Positions 45,057-53,533 of a DNA stretch of 64,000 bases are shown piece after piece. Position numbers and translations under genes: made by a program. The notes under the pieces were generated by a model. It ran no database searches. It was not told the origin of the DNA and saw only the letters and a list, made by a program, of their open reading frames with translations. Position 1 is the stretch's first letter. Every line of letters starts with the position of its first letter. The DNA comes from Tsukamurella conjunctivitidis (GTDB lineage Bacteria > Actinomycetota > Actinomycetes > Mycobacteriales > Mycobacteriaceae), in NCBI RefSeq assembly GCF_007858475.1, contig NZ_VIGX01000018.1, positions 1-64,000 of the forward strand, in the 5' to 3' direction.

Positions 45057-46085
45057 GTGGCGCACTCCCATCCGATCCGCGAGATCGCGCAACAGGCGGG
45101 CGTCAGCGAGGCCACTGTCGACCGCGTGCTCCACGGCCGCGTCGGGGTGCGCGAGGGAACGGCGGCACAGGTCCGGCAGGCGATCGCCGATCTCGACCGG
45201 CAGCGCTCGCAACTGCGGCTGTCGGGTCGCCGGTTCATGCTCGATCTGGTCATGGAGACTCCGCGCCGGTTCTCGGACCTGACGCGCGCCGCGCTGGAGG
45301 CCGAGCTGCCCACCCTGCGCCCGGCGGTCTTTCGCGCCCGCTACCACGTGCGGGAGGCGTGGCAGCCGGAGGAGCTGGTCGCGGAGCTCGACGGCATCGC
45401 GCGCCGCGGGAGCCACGGCGTCGTCCTCAAGGCTCCGGACACACCCGCGGTCGCGGCGGCGATCGCGCGCCTGACCGCGCGCCGCATCCCCGTCGTCACC
45501 GTCGTCACCGACGTTCCGCAGAGCGCCCGGATCGCATACGTGGGCATGGACAACCGCGCCGCGGGCGTGACCGCGGCGCACCTCGTCACCCAGTGGGTGG
45601 GGGAGTCGCGCGGAGCCCTGCTCGTCGTCACCAGCGGCCGTCTCTTCCGGGGTGAGGAGGAACGGGAGACGGGGTTCCGCAGCGAGATCCACCGGACCGA
45701 CCCGGCGCGGCGGATCGTCGGCATCGTCGATACGGGCGGCCTCGATGCGGTGTGCCATCGGGAGGTCGCCGCGGTGCTCGCGAGCGACCCGGACATCGTC
45801 GCGGTCTACTCACCGGGTGGCGGCAACCGGGGGATAGTCGCGGCGTTCGATGAGGTGGGGAGGAGGTATCGCGGCTACATCGCCCACGATCTCGCCGAAT
45901 CGAACCGCGAACTGTTGCTGGCGGGGCGGATCTCGGCGGTGCTGCACCACGACCTGCGGGCGGATCTGCGCGGCGCCGCCCACGCGATCATGGCCTTCCA
46001 CGGCGCGATCGACGGTCCGCACCGGCCGCGGCCGACCGCGATCCAGATCGTCGTGCCGCCCAATCTCGCGGCGGTGGACGGCTAG
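45057..46085 (+). CDS. LacI family transcriptional regulator
   Basis: 342 residues from GTG 45057, which has a perfect GAGGAGG 6 nt upstream. The HTH is PIREIAQQAGVSEATVDRVLHGRVGV; the effector domain is closer to the periplasmic-binding type than usual (YVGMDNRAAGVTAAHLVTQW; AVYSPGGGNRGIVAAFDEVG; GRISAVLHHDLRADLRGAAHAIM). The hinge Leu/Ala helix of LacI is poorly kept (DLDRQRSQLRLSGRRF). It is divergent from the PhyH-SDR-MFS operon and ends tail to tail with the GntR gene (4-bp overlap of stops). The ligand is probably a sugar or cyclitol. Confidence 0.88.
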   Translation: MAHSHPIREIAQQAGVSEATVDRVLHGRVGVREGTAAQVRQAIADLDRQRSQLRLSGRRFMLDLVMETPRRFSDLTRAALEAELPTLRPAVFRARYHVREAWQPEELVAELDGIARRGSHGVVLKAPDTPAVAAAIARLTARRIPVVTVVTDVPQSARIAYVGMDNRAAGVTAAHLVTQWVGESRGALLVVTSGRLFRGEEERETGFRSEIHRTDPARRIVGIVDTGGLDAVCHREVAAVLASDPDIVAVYSPGGGNRGIVAAFDEVGRRYRGYIAHDLAESNRELLLAGRISAVLHHDLRADLRGAAHAIMAFHGAIDGPHRPRPTAIQIVVPPNLAAVDG

Positions 46086-46822
46086 CGGCTGAACACCGAG
46101 ACGTCGAAGAAGTACCGCGATGCGCGGTACACGTGCCGTCCCAGCTCGATGGCGGTGCCGGACTCGTTGAAGGCGACGCGCTGCATGGTGAGCACGGCGC
46201 CGCCGGCCGGCTCGTCGAGGAGGCGCGACTCCTCGTCGTCGGAGATACGCGCGCCGATCCGCTGCTGCGCCTGGGCGATCGTGATGCCGCGTCCGCGCAG
46301 GCACTGGTACAGGCCCTTGCTCTGCAACTCGTCGGGGGCCGGTGCGAGCTCGGCGGGGATGTAGTTGGTGAGGATCGCGAGCGGCACGTCGTCCGCGCTG
46401 CGCAGGCGCCGGATCGAGACCACCTGTGCATCGTGCTCGATGCCCAACTCGTCCGCGATCTCCTCGTCCGGCCGGCCGAGGCGGTAGTCGAGCAGCTCCG
46501 TCGACGGGGTCTGCCCCGCGGCGATCAGGTCCTCGTAGAGGCTGGTGAGCTCCACGGCGCGGTGCACCTCGTTGCGCACCACCTGGGTGCCGACGCCGCG
46601 CTTGCGGACCAGCAAGCCCTTGTCCACGAGGGCCTGGATCGCCTGGCGGGCGGTGGGGCGGGACAGGGTGAGGCGCTTGGCGAGGTCGATCTCGTTCTCG
46701 ATCCGATCCCCGGGGACGAGCTCGCCGTTCAGGATGGACCGCTCGAGGGCCTGCGCCAGCTGGTAGTACAAGGGCACGGGGCTGGTGCGGTCCAGTTCGA
46801 CCGAGACCGGGGCAGGCGACAT
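46082..46822 (-). CDS. iolR: GntR (HutC subfamily) regulator, probable IolR
   Basis: 246 residues from ATG 46822; the frame continues upstream but through promoter sequence. The N-terminal winged helix (VPLYYQLAQALERSILNGELVPGDRIENEIDLAKRLTLSRPTARQAIQAL, spread over residues 18-70) is followed by a UTRA effector domain (TELLDYRLGRPDEEIADELGI to VLTMQRVAFNESGTAIELGRHVYRASRY). Divergence from iolC repeats the iolR-iolC arrangement of Corynebacterium glutamicum, where IolR represses the inositol genes and iolT1. Two sites of the form wTGTnCGnACAw lie in its own upstream region, implying autoregulation. Confidence 0.8.
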   Translation of the reverse strand: MSPAPVSVELDRTSPVPLYYQLAQALERSILNGELVPGDRIENEIDLAKRLTLSRPTARQAIQALVDKGLLVRKRGVGTQVVRNEVHRAVELTSLYEDLIAAGQTPSTELLDYRLGRPDEEIADELGIEHDAQVVSIRRLRSADDVPLAILTNYIPAELAPAPDELQSKGLYQCLRGRGITIAQAQQRIGARISDDEESRLLDEPAGGAVLTMQRVAFNESGTAIELGRHVYRASRYFFDVSVFSR

Positions 46823-46872
46823 GCGATGCAGTCTAGTGCACCGAACGGCGAAACGCGGCCGCTGATCTCTCT

Positions 46873-46922
46873 TTGTTCGTACAATCGCGCCTTGCTTCAC
46901 GAGCAGGTCTATGTCCGCACAT
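46873..46922. promoter_or_regulatory. Two candidate IolR operators upstream of the GntR gene
   Basis: TTGTTCGTACAA (46873-46884) and ATGTCCGCACAT (46911-46922) share the near-palindrome wTGTnCGnACAw, with centres 38 bp apart. A half-site, ATGTTCGTC, follows at 46932-46940. Confidence 0.55.
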
Positions 46923-47006
46923 ATCTCGATCATGTTCGTCTCGGGGATCCGGCTCCGGCGCGGAGCGCTCGCCTTCATTTCAATGATCTGTGCAGTTGAG
47001 AGGCTA

Positions 47007-47045
47007 TTGAAGTATGTCGGCACCTTCTGTTAGATTGACAGGACA
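47007..47045 (+). promoter_or_regulatory. Predicted iolC promoter with operator at the start point
   Basis: TTGAAG (47007-47012) and TTAGAT (47030-47035) are 17 bp apart. TGACAGGACA (47036-47045) covers the expected start of transcription. Its reverse complement, TGTCCTGTCA, occurs at the same place relative to the predicted promoter of the LacI gene (32082-32091). It also fits the C. glutamicum IolR motif that I recall (KGWCHTRACA) at nine of ten positions. Confidence 0.55.
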
Positions 47046-47101
47046 AACGAGCGGGAGTGATCCACATCTCGTCCGGGACCAGGCTAAGGAGGGCCTCCCA
47101 C

Positions 47102-48079
47102 ATGACTGACGCCGGTACCCACGGTGCCCCGTTCGACCTGCTCACTATCGGGCGGGTGGGGGTCGACATCTACCCCCTGCAGGACGGTGTCGGGCTCGAC
47201 CGGGTCGAGACCTTCGGCAAGTACCTCGGCGGGAGCGCGACCAACGTCGCAGTGGCCGCCGCACGCCACGGCCGACGGTCCGCGGTCATCACCGCGACCG
47301 GTGCGGATCCGTTCGGGCGCTTCGTCCACCAGGAACTGGTGCGCCTCGGCGTCGACGACCGGTACGTCGGCGAGGTCCGCGGCCTGAACACCCCGGTCAC
47401 CTTCTGCGAGATCTTCCCGCCGGACGACTTCCCGCTGTACTTCTACCGCGATCCGATCGCGCCGGACCTCATGGTCGACGACGACGCGCTCGACCTCGGT
47501 GCGATCCGGTCGGCCCGGATCTTCTGGGCCACGGTCACCGGACTGTCGCGTGAGCCGAGCCGCTCCGCGCACCACACCGCGTGGAACGCCCGCGGCCGTG
47601 CCCCGCTGACCGTGCTCGATCTCGACTACCGCCCGATGTTCTGGGAGTCGGCGGAGGTCGCGAGCCAGGAGGTGGGCAAGGCGCTCGAGCACGTCACCGT
47701 CGCCATCGGCAATCGCGAGGAGTGCGAGGTCGCGGTCGGTGAGACCGAGCCCGACCGGGCCGCCGACGCGCTGCTGGAGCGCGGCGTCGAACTCGCGGTG
47801 GTCAAGCAGGGGCCGAAGGGCGTCCTGGCGAAGACCCGCGACGAGCGGGTCGAGGTCGCGCCGCACTTCGTGGAGGTGATCAACGGGCTCGGCGCCGGGG
47901 ACGGCTTCGGCGGCGCCGTCTGTCACGGTCTGCTTGCGGGGTGGCCGCTCGAGCGCGTGCTCCGGTTCGCCAACGTCGCGGGGGCGATCGTCGCCTCGCG
48001 CCGGGAATGCTCGACCGCCATGCCCACCACCGCAGAGGTGGAGACCGTCATCGAGGAACGAGGCGCCGACCATGTCTGA
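47102..48079 (+). CDS. iolC: 5-dehydro-2-deoxygluconokinase
   Basis: 325 residues from ATG 47102, with AAGGAGG upstream. IolC is a PfkB-family kinase that phosphorylates 5-dehydro-2-deoxygluconate in inositol breakdown. Signatures: GRVGVDIYPLQDGVGL at the N-terminus, GGSATNVAVAAARHG (PfkB motif 1 region), TPVTFCEIFPPDDFPLYFYR, and the catalytic-base segment NGLGAGDGFGGAVCHGLL near residue 265. It is the first gene of the iol operon. The last 8 bp overlap the next gene. Confidence 0.95.
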   Translation: MTDAGTHGAPFDLLTIGRVGVDIYPLQDGVGLDRVETFGKYLGGSATNVAVAAARHGRRSAVITATGADPFGRFVHQELVRLGVDDRYVGEVRGLNTPVTFCEIFPPDDFPLYFYRDPIAPDLMVDDDALDLGAIRSARIFWATVTGLSREPSRSAHHTAWNARGRAPLTVLDLDYRPMFWESAEVASQEVGKALEHVTVAIGNREECEVAVGETEPDRAADALLERGVELAVVKQGPKGVLAKTRDERVEVAPHFVEVINGLGAGDGFGGAVCHGLLAGWPLERVLRFANVAGAIVASRRECSTAMPTTAEVETVIEERGADHV

Positions 48080-48986
48080 TCCCATCACGCCCACGGCCGG
48101 CCCTCTCGGTGCCGCCGACTTCGATCGCCTGCGCGTCGCCCGGCACGAAAGCCCCGACGCCATCGCCGACGTGCTCGGCGCACGCATCCGCCGTCCCCTC
48201 GTCCGGGGCGACCGCAGACTGCTCATCGTCGCCGCGGACCACCCCGCCCGTGGCGCGCTGGGAGTCGGCTCCGACGCCATGGCCATGGCGGACCGGTACG
48301 AGCTGTTGCAGCGCATGGCGCTCGCGCTCTCCCGGCCCGGGGTCGACGGCGTGCTCGGCACCCCGGACGTCATCGAGGACCTCGCGTTGCTGGGCCTGCT
48401 CGACGACAAGATCGTGGTCGGTTCCATGAACCGCGGTGGCCTCCGCGGCGCGGCGTTCGAGATGGACGACCGCTACACGTCCTACGACGTACCCGCGATG
48501 CGCCGTGCCGGCCTGGATTTCGGCAAGCTCCTCGTGCGCGTCGACCTCGACGATCCCGCCACCGTCGTCACGCTCGAGGCCACGGCGCGCGCAGTCGACG
48601 CAGCGGCCGCCGCGAAGCTGCCGATCATGCTGGAGCCCTTCATGAGCCGACGCACCGACGGCAAGGTCGGCAACGACCTGTCCACGGACGCGGTCATCAA
48701 CTCGGTCGCCATCGCCTCCGGCCTCGGCAACACCTCCGCCTACAGCTGGCTCAAGCTGCCGGTGGTCGACGACATGGAGCGGGTGATGGCCGCGACGACG
48801 CTGCCCACGCTGCTTCTCGGCGGCGATCCCGGCGGCGACCCCGCCGCCGTCTACGCCTCGTGGGCCAAGGCCCTCGCCCTTCCCGGGGTGCACGGCCTCG
48901 TCGTCGGGCGCACCCTGCTCTACCCCCGCGACGGCGACGTGACCGCCGCCGTCGACACCGCCGCCGGCCTCGTGCACGGCGCCTGA
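48072..48986 (+). CDS. Cgl0159-family (beta/alpha)8 aldolase-like protein
   Basis: 304 residues from ATG 48072. A class I aldolase-type barrel is suggested by LLIVAADHPARGALGVG near the start, RRPLVRGD, IMLEPFMSRRTDG and TLLLGGDPGGDP. Proteins of this family sit directly after iolC in corynebacterial inositol operons. The operon lacks a class II IolJ aldolase, so this is the natural candidate for splitting 5-dehydro-2-deoxygluconate 6-phosphate into dihydroxyacetone phosphate and malonate semialdehyde. That reaction is inferred from context. The 8-bp overlap with iolC indicates coupled translation. Confidence 0.82.
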   Translation: MSDPITPTAGPLGAADFDRLRVARHESPDAIADVLGARIRRPLVRGDRRLLIVAADHPARGALGVGSDAMAMADRYELLQRMALALSRPGVDGVLGTPDVIEDLALLGLLDDKIVVGSMNRGGLRGAAFEMDDRYTSYDVPAMRRAGLDFGKLLVRVDLDDPATVVTLEATARAVDAAAAAKLPIMLEPFMSRRTDGKVGNDLSTDAVINSVAIASGLGNTSAYSWLKLPVVDDMERVMAATTLPTLLLGGDPGGDPAAVYASWAKALALPGVHGLVVGRTLLYPRDGDVTAAVDTAAGLVHGA

Positions 48987-49021
48987 CCACCCGCAACCAC
49001 CTCCGTGAAGGAGCCAGCTCG

Positions 49022-50530
49022 ATGACCACCACCGAGACCCTCACCGTCGTCCCGCACTGGATCGACGGCGCCGAGTACCCGTCCACCAGTGGCCGGACCG
49101 CCGACGTCTACGACCCCGCCCGCGGCGTCGTGACCAAGCGCGTCGCACTCGCCGACCGCGCCGAGATCGACGCCGCCGTGGCCTCCGCCAAGCGGGCGTC
49201 CGAGAGCTGGGGGGAACTGTCCCTCGCCAAGCGGCAGGCCGTGCTGTTCTCCTTCCGCGAGCTGCTCCACGCCCGCAAGGGCGAGCTCGCCGAGATCATC
49301 ACGAGCGAGCACGGCAAGGTCCTCTCGGACGCGCTGGGCGAGATCAGCCGCGGCCAGGAGGTCGTCGAGTTCGCCTGCGGCATGGCGCATCACCTCAAGG
49401 GCGAGTACAGCGAGCAGGTGTCCTCCGGGATCGATGTCTACTCCACTCGTCAGCCGCTCGGCGTGGTCGCGGTGATCAGCCCGTTCAACTTCCCCGCGAT
49501 GGTGCCCGCGTGGTTCTTCCCCATCGCGATCGCTGCGGGCAACGCCGTGGTGCTCAAGCCCAGCGAGAAGGATCCGTCGGCCGCGATCTGGATCGCGGAG
49601 CTGTGGCGCGAGGCGGGCCTGCCCGAGGGCGTCTTCACCGTGCTCAACGGCGACAAGGAGGCGGTCGACGGCCTGCTGACCCACCCGGACGTCGCCGCCG
49701 TCTCCTTCGTCGGCTCGACGCCCATCGCCCGGTACGTCTACGAGACCGCCACCGCGCACGGTAAGCGGGTGCAGGCCCTCGGCGGCGCCAAGAACCACAT
49801 GCTGGTGCTGCCCGACGCCGACCTCGCCCTGACCGCCGACGCCGCGATCAACGCCGGCTTCGGATCGGCCGGCGAGCGGTGCATGGCGATCTCGGTCGTC
49901 GTCGCGGTCGAGCCCGTCGCGGACGCGCTGATCGAGGAGATCTCGGCCCGCATGGCCGGCCTCCGGATCGGCGACGGCCGCCGCGGCTGCGACATGGGCC
50001 CGCTGGTCACGCAGGTGCACCGCGACAAGGTCGCCTCCTACATCGACGTCGCGATCGAGGACGGTGCGGATGTCGTGGTCGACGGCCGCGACGTGAACCC
50101 CGACGGCGACGCGGGCGGCTTCTGGCTCGGACCGACCCTGATCGACCGCGTGCCGACCACCTCCCGCGTGTACACCGAGGAGATCTTCGGACCCGTCCTC
50201 GCTGTGGTGCGCGTCGCCTCCTACGAGGAGGGCGTGGACCTCATCAACGCGGGCGCCTTCGGCAACGGCACCGCGATCTTCACCAACGACGGTGGTGCCG
50301 CGCGCCGGTTCCAGAAGGACATCCGTGTGGGCATGGTGGGCATCAACGTCCCGATCCCGGTTCCCGTGGCCACGTTCAGCTTCGGTGGTTGGAAGGATTC
50401 GATGTTCGGCGACACCAAGGCGCACGGCGCCGAGGGCGTCAAGTTCTTCACGCAGCTCAAGGCCATCACGAGCCGGTGGCTCGACCCGAGCCACGGCGGG
50501 GTCGACCTGGGATTCCCGCAGAACGACTGA
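49022..50530 (+). CDS. iolA: Methylmalonate/malonate-semialdehyde dehydrogenase (CoA-acylating)
   Basis: 502 residues. IolA/MmsA converts malonate semialdehyde, the end product of the inositol route, to acetyl-CoA with NAD and CoA. Markers: ISPFNFPAMVPAWFFPIAIAAGN (NAD site), FVGSTPIARYVYE, catalytic Cys in GSAGERCMAIS near residue 285, and the family-specific GINVPIPVPVATFSFGGWKDS near 440. The length matches the family (about 490-500). It is 35 bp after the aldolase gene with AAGGAG upstream of ATG 49022. Confidence 0.95.
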   Translation: MTTTETLTVVPHWIDGAEYPSTSGRTADVYDPARGVVTKRVALADRAEIDAAVASAKRASESWGELSLAKRQAVLFSFRELLHARKGELAEIITSEHGKVLSDALGEISRGQEVVEFACGMAHHLKGEYSEQVSSGIDVYSTRQPLGVVAVISPFNFPAMVPAWFFPIAIAAGNAVVLKPSEKDPSAAIWIAELWREAGLPEGVFTVLNGDKEAVDGLLTHPDVAAVSFVGSTPIARYVYETATAHGKRVQALGGAKNHMLVLPDADLALTADAAINAGFGSAGERCMAISVVVAVEPVADALIEEISARMAGLRIGDGRRGCDMGPLVTQVHRDKVASYIDVAIEDGADVVVDGRDVNPDGDAGGFWLGPTLIDRVPTTSRVYTEEIFGPVLAVVRVASYEEGVDLINAGAFGNGTAIFTNDGGAARRFQKDIRVGMVGINVPIPVPVATFSFGGWKDSMFGDTKAHGAEGVKFFTQLKAITSRWLDPSHGGVDLGFPQND

Positions 50531-50586
50531 CGCGGGCCGACAACGGCAGCAACATCGTCCGCGAGGACTGACGAGAGAGGACGGCG

Positions 50587-51531
50587 ATGGCGACGACGCC
50601 CAACGAATGGTTCCACGCCCGAGGCGCGCTGGCGCGCGACGGGTGGGAGTCAGTGGTCGACGGTTCCCTCCCCGGCTGGGCGCACACGGGGATCCGCGTC
50701 GCGGACGTCGGAGACGAACCGATGCCCCTGCCCGGCGGTGACATCGAGCGCATCGTCGTGCCGCTCTCGGGCCGTGTCGTCGTCGAGCTCGACGCGGCCG
50801 CCGCTGCGGGCTTCGATGCCGGCGCCGTCGTCACGCTCCCCGGGCGAGCCTCCGTCTTCGACGGCCCCACCGATGTCCTGTACGTCGGCGCCGGTGGCGG
50901 GTTCAGCCTGCGCGGCCCGGCGCGCGTGGCGATCGCAGAGGCCCCGACCTCGCAGCGCCGTCCCACCCGGCACGTCGCTGCGGGCGAGGTGCCCGTCGAG
51001 GTGCGCGGCGCGGGTCGGGACACCCGGCAGGTGCACAACTTCGGTACCCCGGGCGCGCTCGATGCGGCGGCCCTCATCGTGTGCGAAGTGATCACCCCGG
51101 GCGGGAACTGGAGCAGCCACCCGGCCCACAAGCACGACGAGCACATCGCCGGCCACGAGTCGCGCCTCGAGGAGATCTACTACTTCGAGGCGGCGCCCGC
51201 CCGTGGCTTGCCCGCCGGGACCGTCCCCGAGACCGCCGACGCCTTCGGCAGTTTCGTCACCTACTCGTCGGCGGCGGGGGAGATCGACACCCACGCCCTC
51301 GTCCGCACCGGCGACATCGCCCTCGTGCCCTTCGGATACCACGGCCCGGCGATGGCCGCACCCGAGTACGACCTCTACTACCTCAACGTCATGGCCGGCC
51401 CCGACCCCGACCGGGTGTGGCTGATCAGCGACGACCCGCGGCAGGCATGGCTGCGGGACACCTGGCCCGCGCAGGGCCCCGACCCGCGGCTGCCCTACAC
51501 GGCTGCACCGACCGAAGGAGACGAGCGATGA
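50587..51531 (+). CDS. iolB: 5-deoxy-glucuronate isomerase
   Basis: 314 residues. IolB isomerises 5-deoxyglucuronate to 5-dehydro-2-deoxygluconate. It is a bicupin; the metal-binding motif is in the second cupin: HPAHKHDEH followed by the Glu in LEEIYYFEA near residues 180-202 and the later His in YHGPAMAAPEYDLYYLN. The chain is a little longer than B. subtilis IolB (about 270). Start ATG 50587; the stop overlaps iolD by 4 bp. Confidence 0.93.
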   Translation: MATTPNEWFHARGALARDGWESVVDGSLPGWAHTGIRVADVGDEPMPLPGGDIERIVVPLSGRVVVELDAAAAAGFDAGAVVTLPGRASVFDGPTDVLYVGAGGGFSLRGPARVAIAEAPTSQRRPTRHVAAGEVPVEVRGAGRDTRQVHNFGTPGALDAAALIVCEVITPGGNWSSHPAHKHDEHIAGHESRLEEIYYFEAAPARGLPAGTVPETADAFGSFVTYSSAAGEIDTHALVRTGDIALVPFGYHGPAMAAPEYDLYYLNVMAGPDPDRVWLISDDPRQAWLRDTWPAQGPDPRLPYTAAPTEGDER

Positions 51532-53477
51532 GCACCCGGCGGATGACCGTGGGCCAGGCCCTCATCGAGTTCCTGGCGCACCAGTGGACCGTGGACGAGA
51601 CGGTGCACGCCGACGGGACCGTGACCGAGGTGCGCGAGCGCACAGTGCCCGCGACGTTCGGCATCTTCGGCCACGGGAACGTCGCCGGTGTGGGCCAGGC
51701 GCTGTTGCAGTACGCGGCTACCGACGCCGGTCTCATGCCCTACCACCAGGCCCGCAACGAGCAGGCCATGGTGCACCAGGCCGTCGGCTACGCCCGCATG
51801 CACCGCCGGCGCGGCACGTACGCGTGCACCGCCTCGGTCGGTCCCGGCGCCGCCAACATGCTGACCGGCGCCGCGCTCGCGACCGCGAACCGCTTGCCCG
51901 CCCTGCTCCTGGTGTCCGACACGTTCGCCACCCGCGTGGCCGATCCGGTGCTGCAGCAGCTCGAGCACCCCCACGACATCGGGCTGCAGGTCTCCGACGC
52001 CTTCCGGCCGCTGTCGAGGTTCTTCGACCGGGTGCAGCGGCCCGAGCAGCTGTTCTCCGTCGCGCTCGCCGCGATGCGGGTACTCACGGACCCCGCGGAG
52101 ACCGGCGCCGTGACCATCGCCCTCCCGGAGGACGTCCAGGCCGAGGCCGTCGACGTTCCCGAGGAGTTCCTCGCCGACCGCGAGTGGCACCTGCGCCGGC
52201 CCCTGCCCGAGCGCGGACCGCTCGCCCGCGCCGCCGCGGCGATCCGCGGCGCACGGCGTCCCCTGATCGTCGCCGGCGGTGGCGTCCTGTACGCCGGCGC
52301 CGAGGACGAGTTGCGGCGGTTCGCGGAGGCGACGTCGATCCCCGTCGGCACCACGCAGGCGGGAGGCGGCGTGCTCCCCTGGGACCACCCGCTGAACCTC
52401 GGCGGTGTGGGGGCCACCGGCACGGCAGCGGCCAACGCCGTCGCCGCGCAGGCCGACGTGGTCATCGGCGTCGGCACCCGGTACAGCGATTTCACCACTG
52501 CCAGCCGTACCGCATTCCAAGACGCGGGAGTGCGTTTCGTCAATCTCAACGTCGCGTCGTTCGACGCCTACAAGCACGGCTCCCAGCTACCGCTCGTCGC
52601 CGATGCGCGCGAGGGCCTCGCGGCGCTGCGGACCGAACTCGCGGACTACCGCGTCCCCGACGAGGCCGTCGCCGTCGCCGCCGCCGTCAAGGCCGACTGG
52701 GACGCGGTCGTGGACGCCGCCCTCGCGCCCACGGGCGCGGACCTCCCCGGCCAGCCCGAGGTGATCGGCGCGGTGCACGCCGCGATGGACCCCGCCGACG
52801 TGATCATCCAGGCCGCGGGCTCCTTGCCGGGAGACCTGCAGAAGCTCTGGCGGGTGCGGGATCCGCTCGGCTACCACGTCGAGTACGCGTTCTCCTGCAT
52901 GGGTTATGAGATCGCCGGCGGCCTCGGCGCCAAGCGCGGGCTGCTCGCCCTCGGCGACGACCGCGACGTGGTCGTCATGGTCGGCGACGGTTCGTACCTG
53001 ATGCTGAACAGCGAGCTGGTGACCGCGGTCGCGGAGGGCATCAAGCTGATCGTGGTGATCGTCGAGAACCAGGGCTACGCGTCGATCGGTCATCTCTCGG
53101 AGACCGTCGGATCGCAGCGGTTCGGCACCCGCTACCGCACCGCCGACGAGTCCGGCGGTGTCCCCGCGCCGGATCTCGAACGCGGCGATTTCCTCCCCGT
53201 CGACCTCGCGGCGAACGCCCGCAGCTACGGCGCGCGGGTCATCGACATCGCGCCCGGGGCGGGCTCGGTGGCGGCGCTCACCGAGGCCGTGCGCGCAGCC
53301 AAGGCGGCGTCCGGCCCCACCGTCATCCAGATCCACAACGACCCGTATCTCTACGCCCCCGAGGGCGACGGCTGGTGGGACGTGCCCGTCGCCGCGGTCT
53401 CCGCGATCGACAGCACCGCCACCGCCCGCGCCGAGTACCTCGAGCAGCAGAAGGCGCAGCGACCCCTGCTCGGCTGA
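51528..53477 (+). CDS. iolD: 3D-(3,5/4)-trihydroxycyclohexane-1,2-dione hydrolase
   Basis: 649 residues, a thiamin-diphosphate enzyme that opens the ring of the diketo inositol derivative. Domains: N-terminal pyrophosphate/pyrimidine part with ARNEQAMVHQAVGYARM (catalytic Glu near residue 77), central Rossmann-like domain (RRPLIVAGGGVLYAGAEDEL), and C-terminal ThDP motif GDGSYLMLNSELVTA to ENQGYASIG. The IolD-specific insert at the N-terminus (HADGTVTEVRERTVPATFGIFGHGN, about residues 24-48) distinguishes it from acetolactate synthase. ATG 51528 overlaps iolB. Confidence 0.96.
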   Translation: MSTRRMTVGQALIEFLAHQWTVDETVHADGTVTEVRERTVPATFGIFGHGNVAGVGQALLQYAATDAGLMPYHQARNEQAMVHQAVGYARMHRRRGTYACTASVGPGAANMLTGAALATANRLPALLLVSDTFATRVADPVLQQLEHPHDIGLQVSDAFRPLSRFFDRVQRPEQLFSVALAAMRVLTDPAETGAVTIALPEDVQAEAVDVPEEFLADREWHLRRPLPERGPLARAAAAIRGARRPLIVAGGGVLYAGAEDELRRFAEATSIPVGTTQAGGGVLPWDHPLNLGGVGATGTAAANAVAAQADVVIGVGTRYSDFTTASRTAFQDAGVRFVNLNVASFDAYKHGSQLPLVADAREGLAALRTELADYRVPDEAVAVAAAVKADWDAVVDAALAPTGADLPGQPEVIGAVHAAMDPADVIIQAAGSLPGDLQKLWRVRDPLGYHVEYAFSCMGYEIAGGLGAKRGLLALGDDRDVVVMVGDGSYLMLNSELVTAVAEGIKLIVVIVENQGYASIGHLSETVGSQRFGTRYRTADESGGVPAPDLERGDFLPVDLAANARSYGARVIDIAPGAGSVAALTEAVRAAKAASGPTVIQIHNDPYLYAPEGDGWWDVPVAAVSAIDSTATARAEYLEQQKAQRPLLG

Positions 53478-53533
53478 GCCGCGCCCGACACCAGCGCCCA
53501 CCACTCCGCACGACCCACGTAAGGACCACCGAC

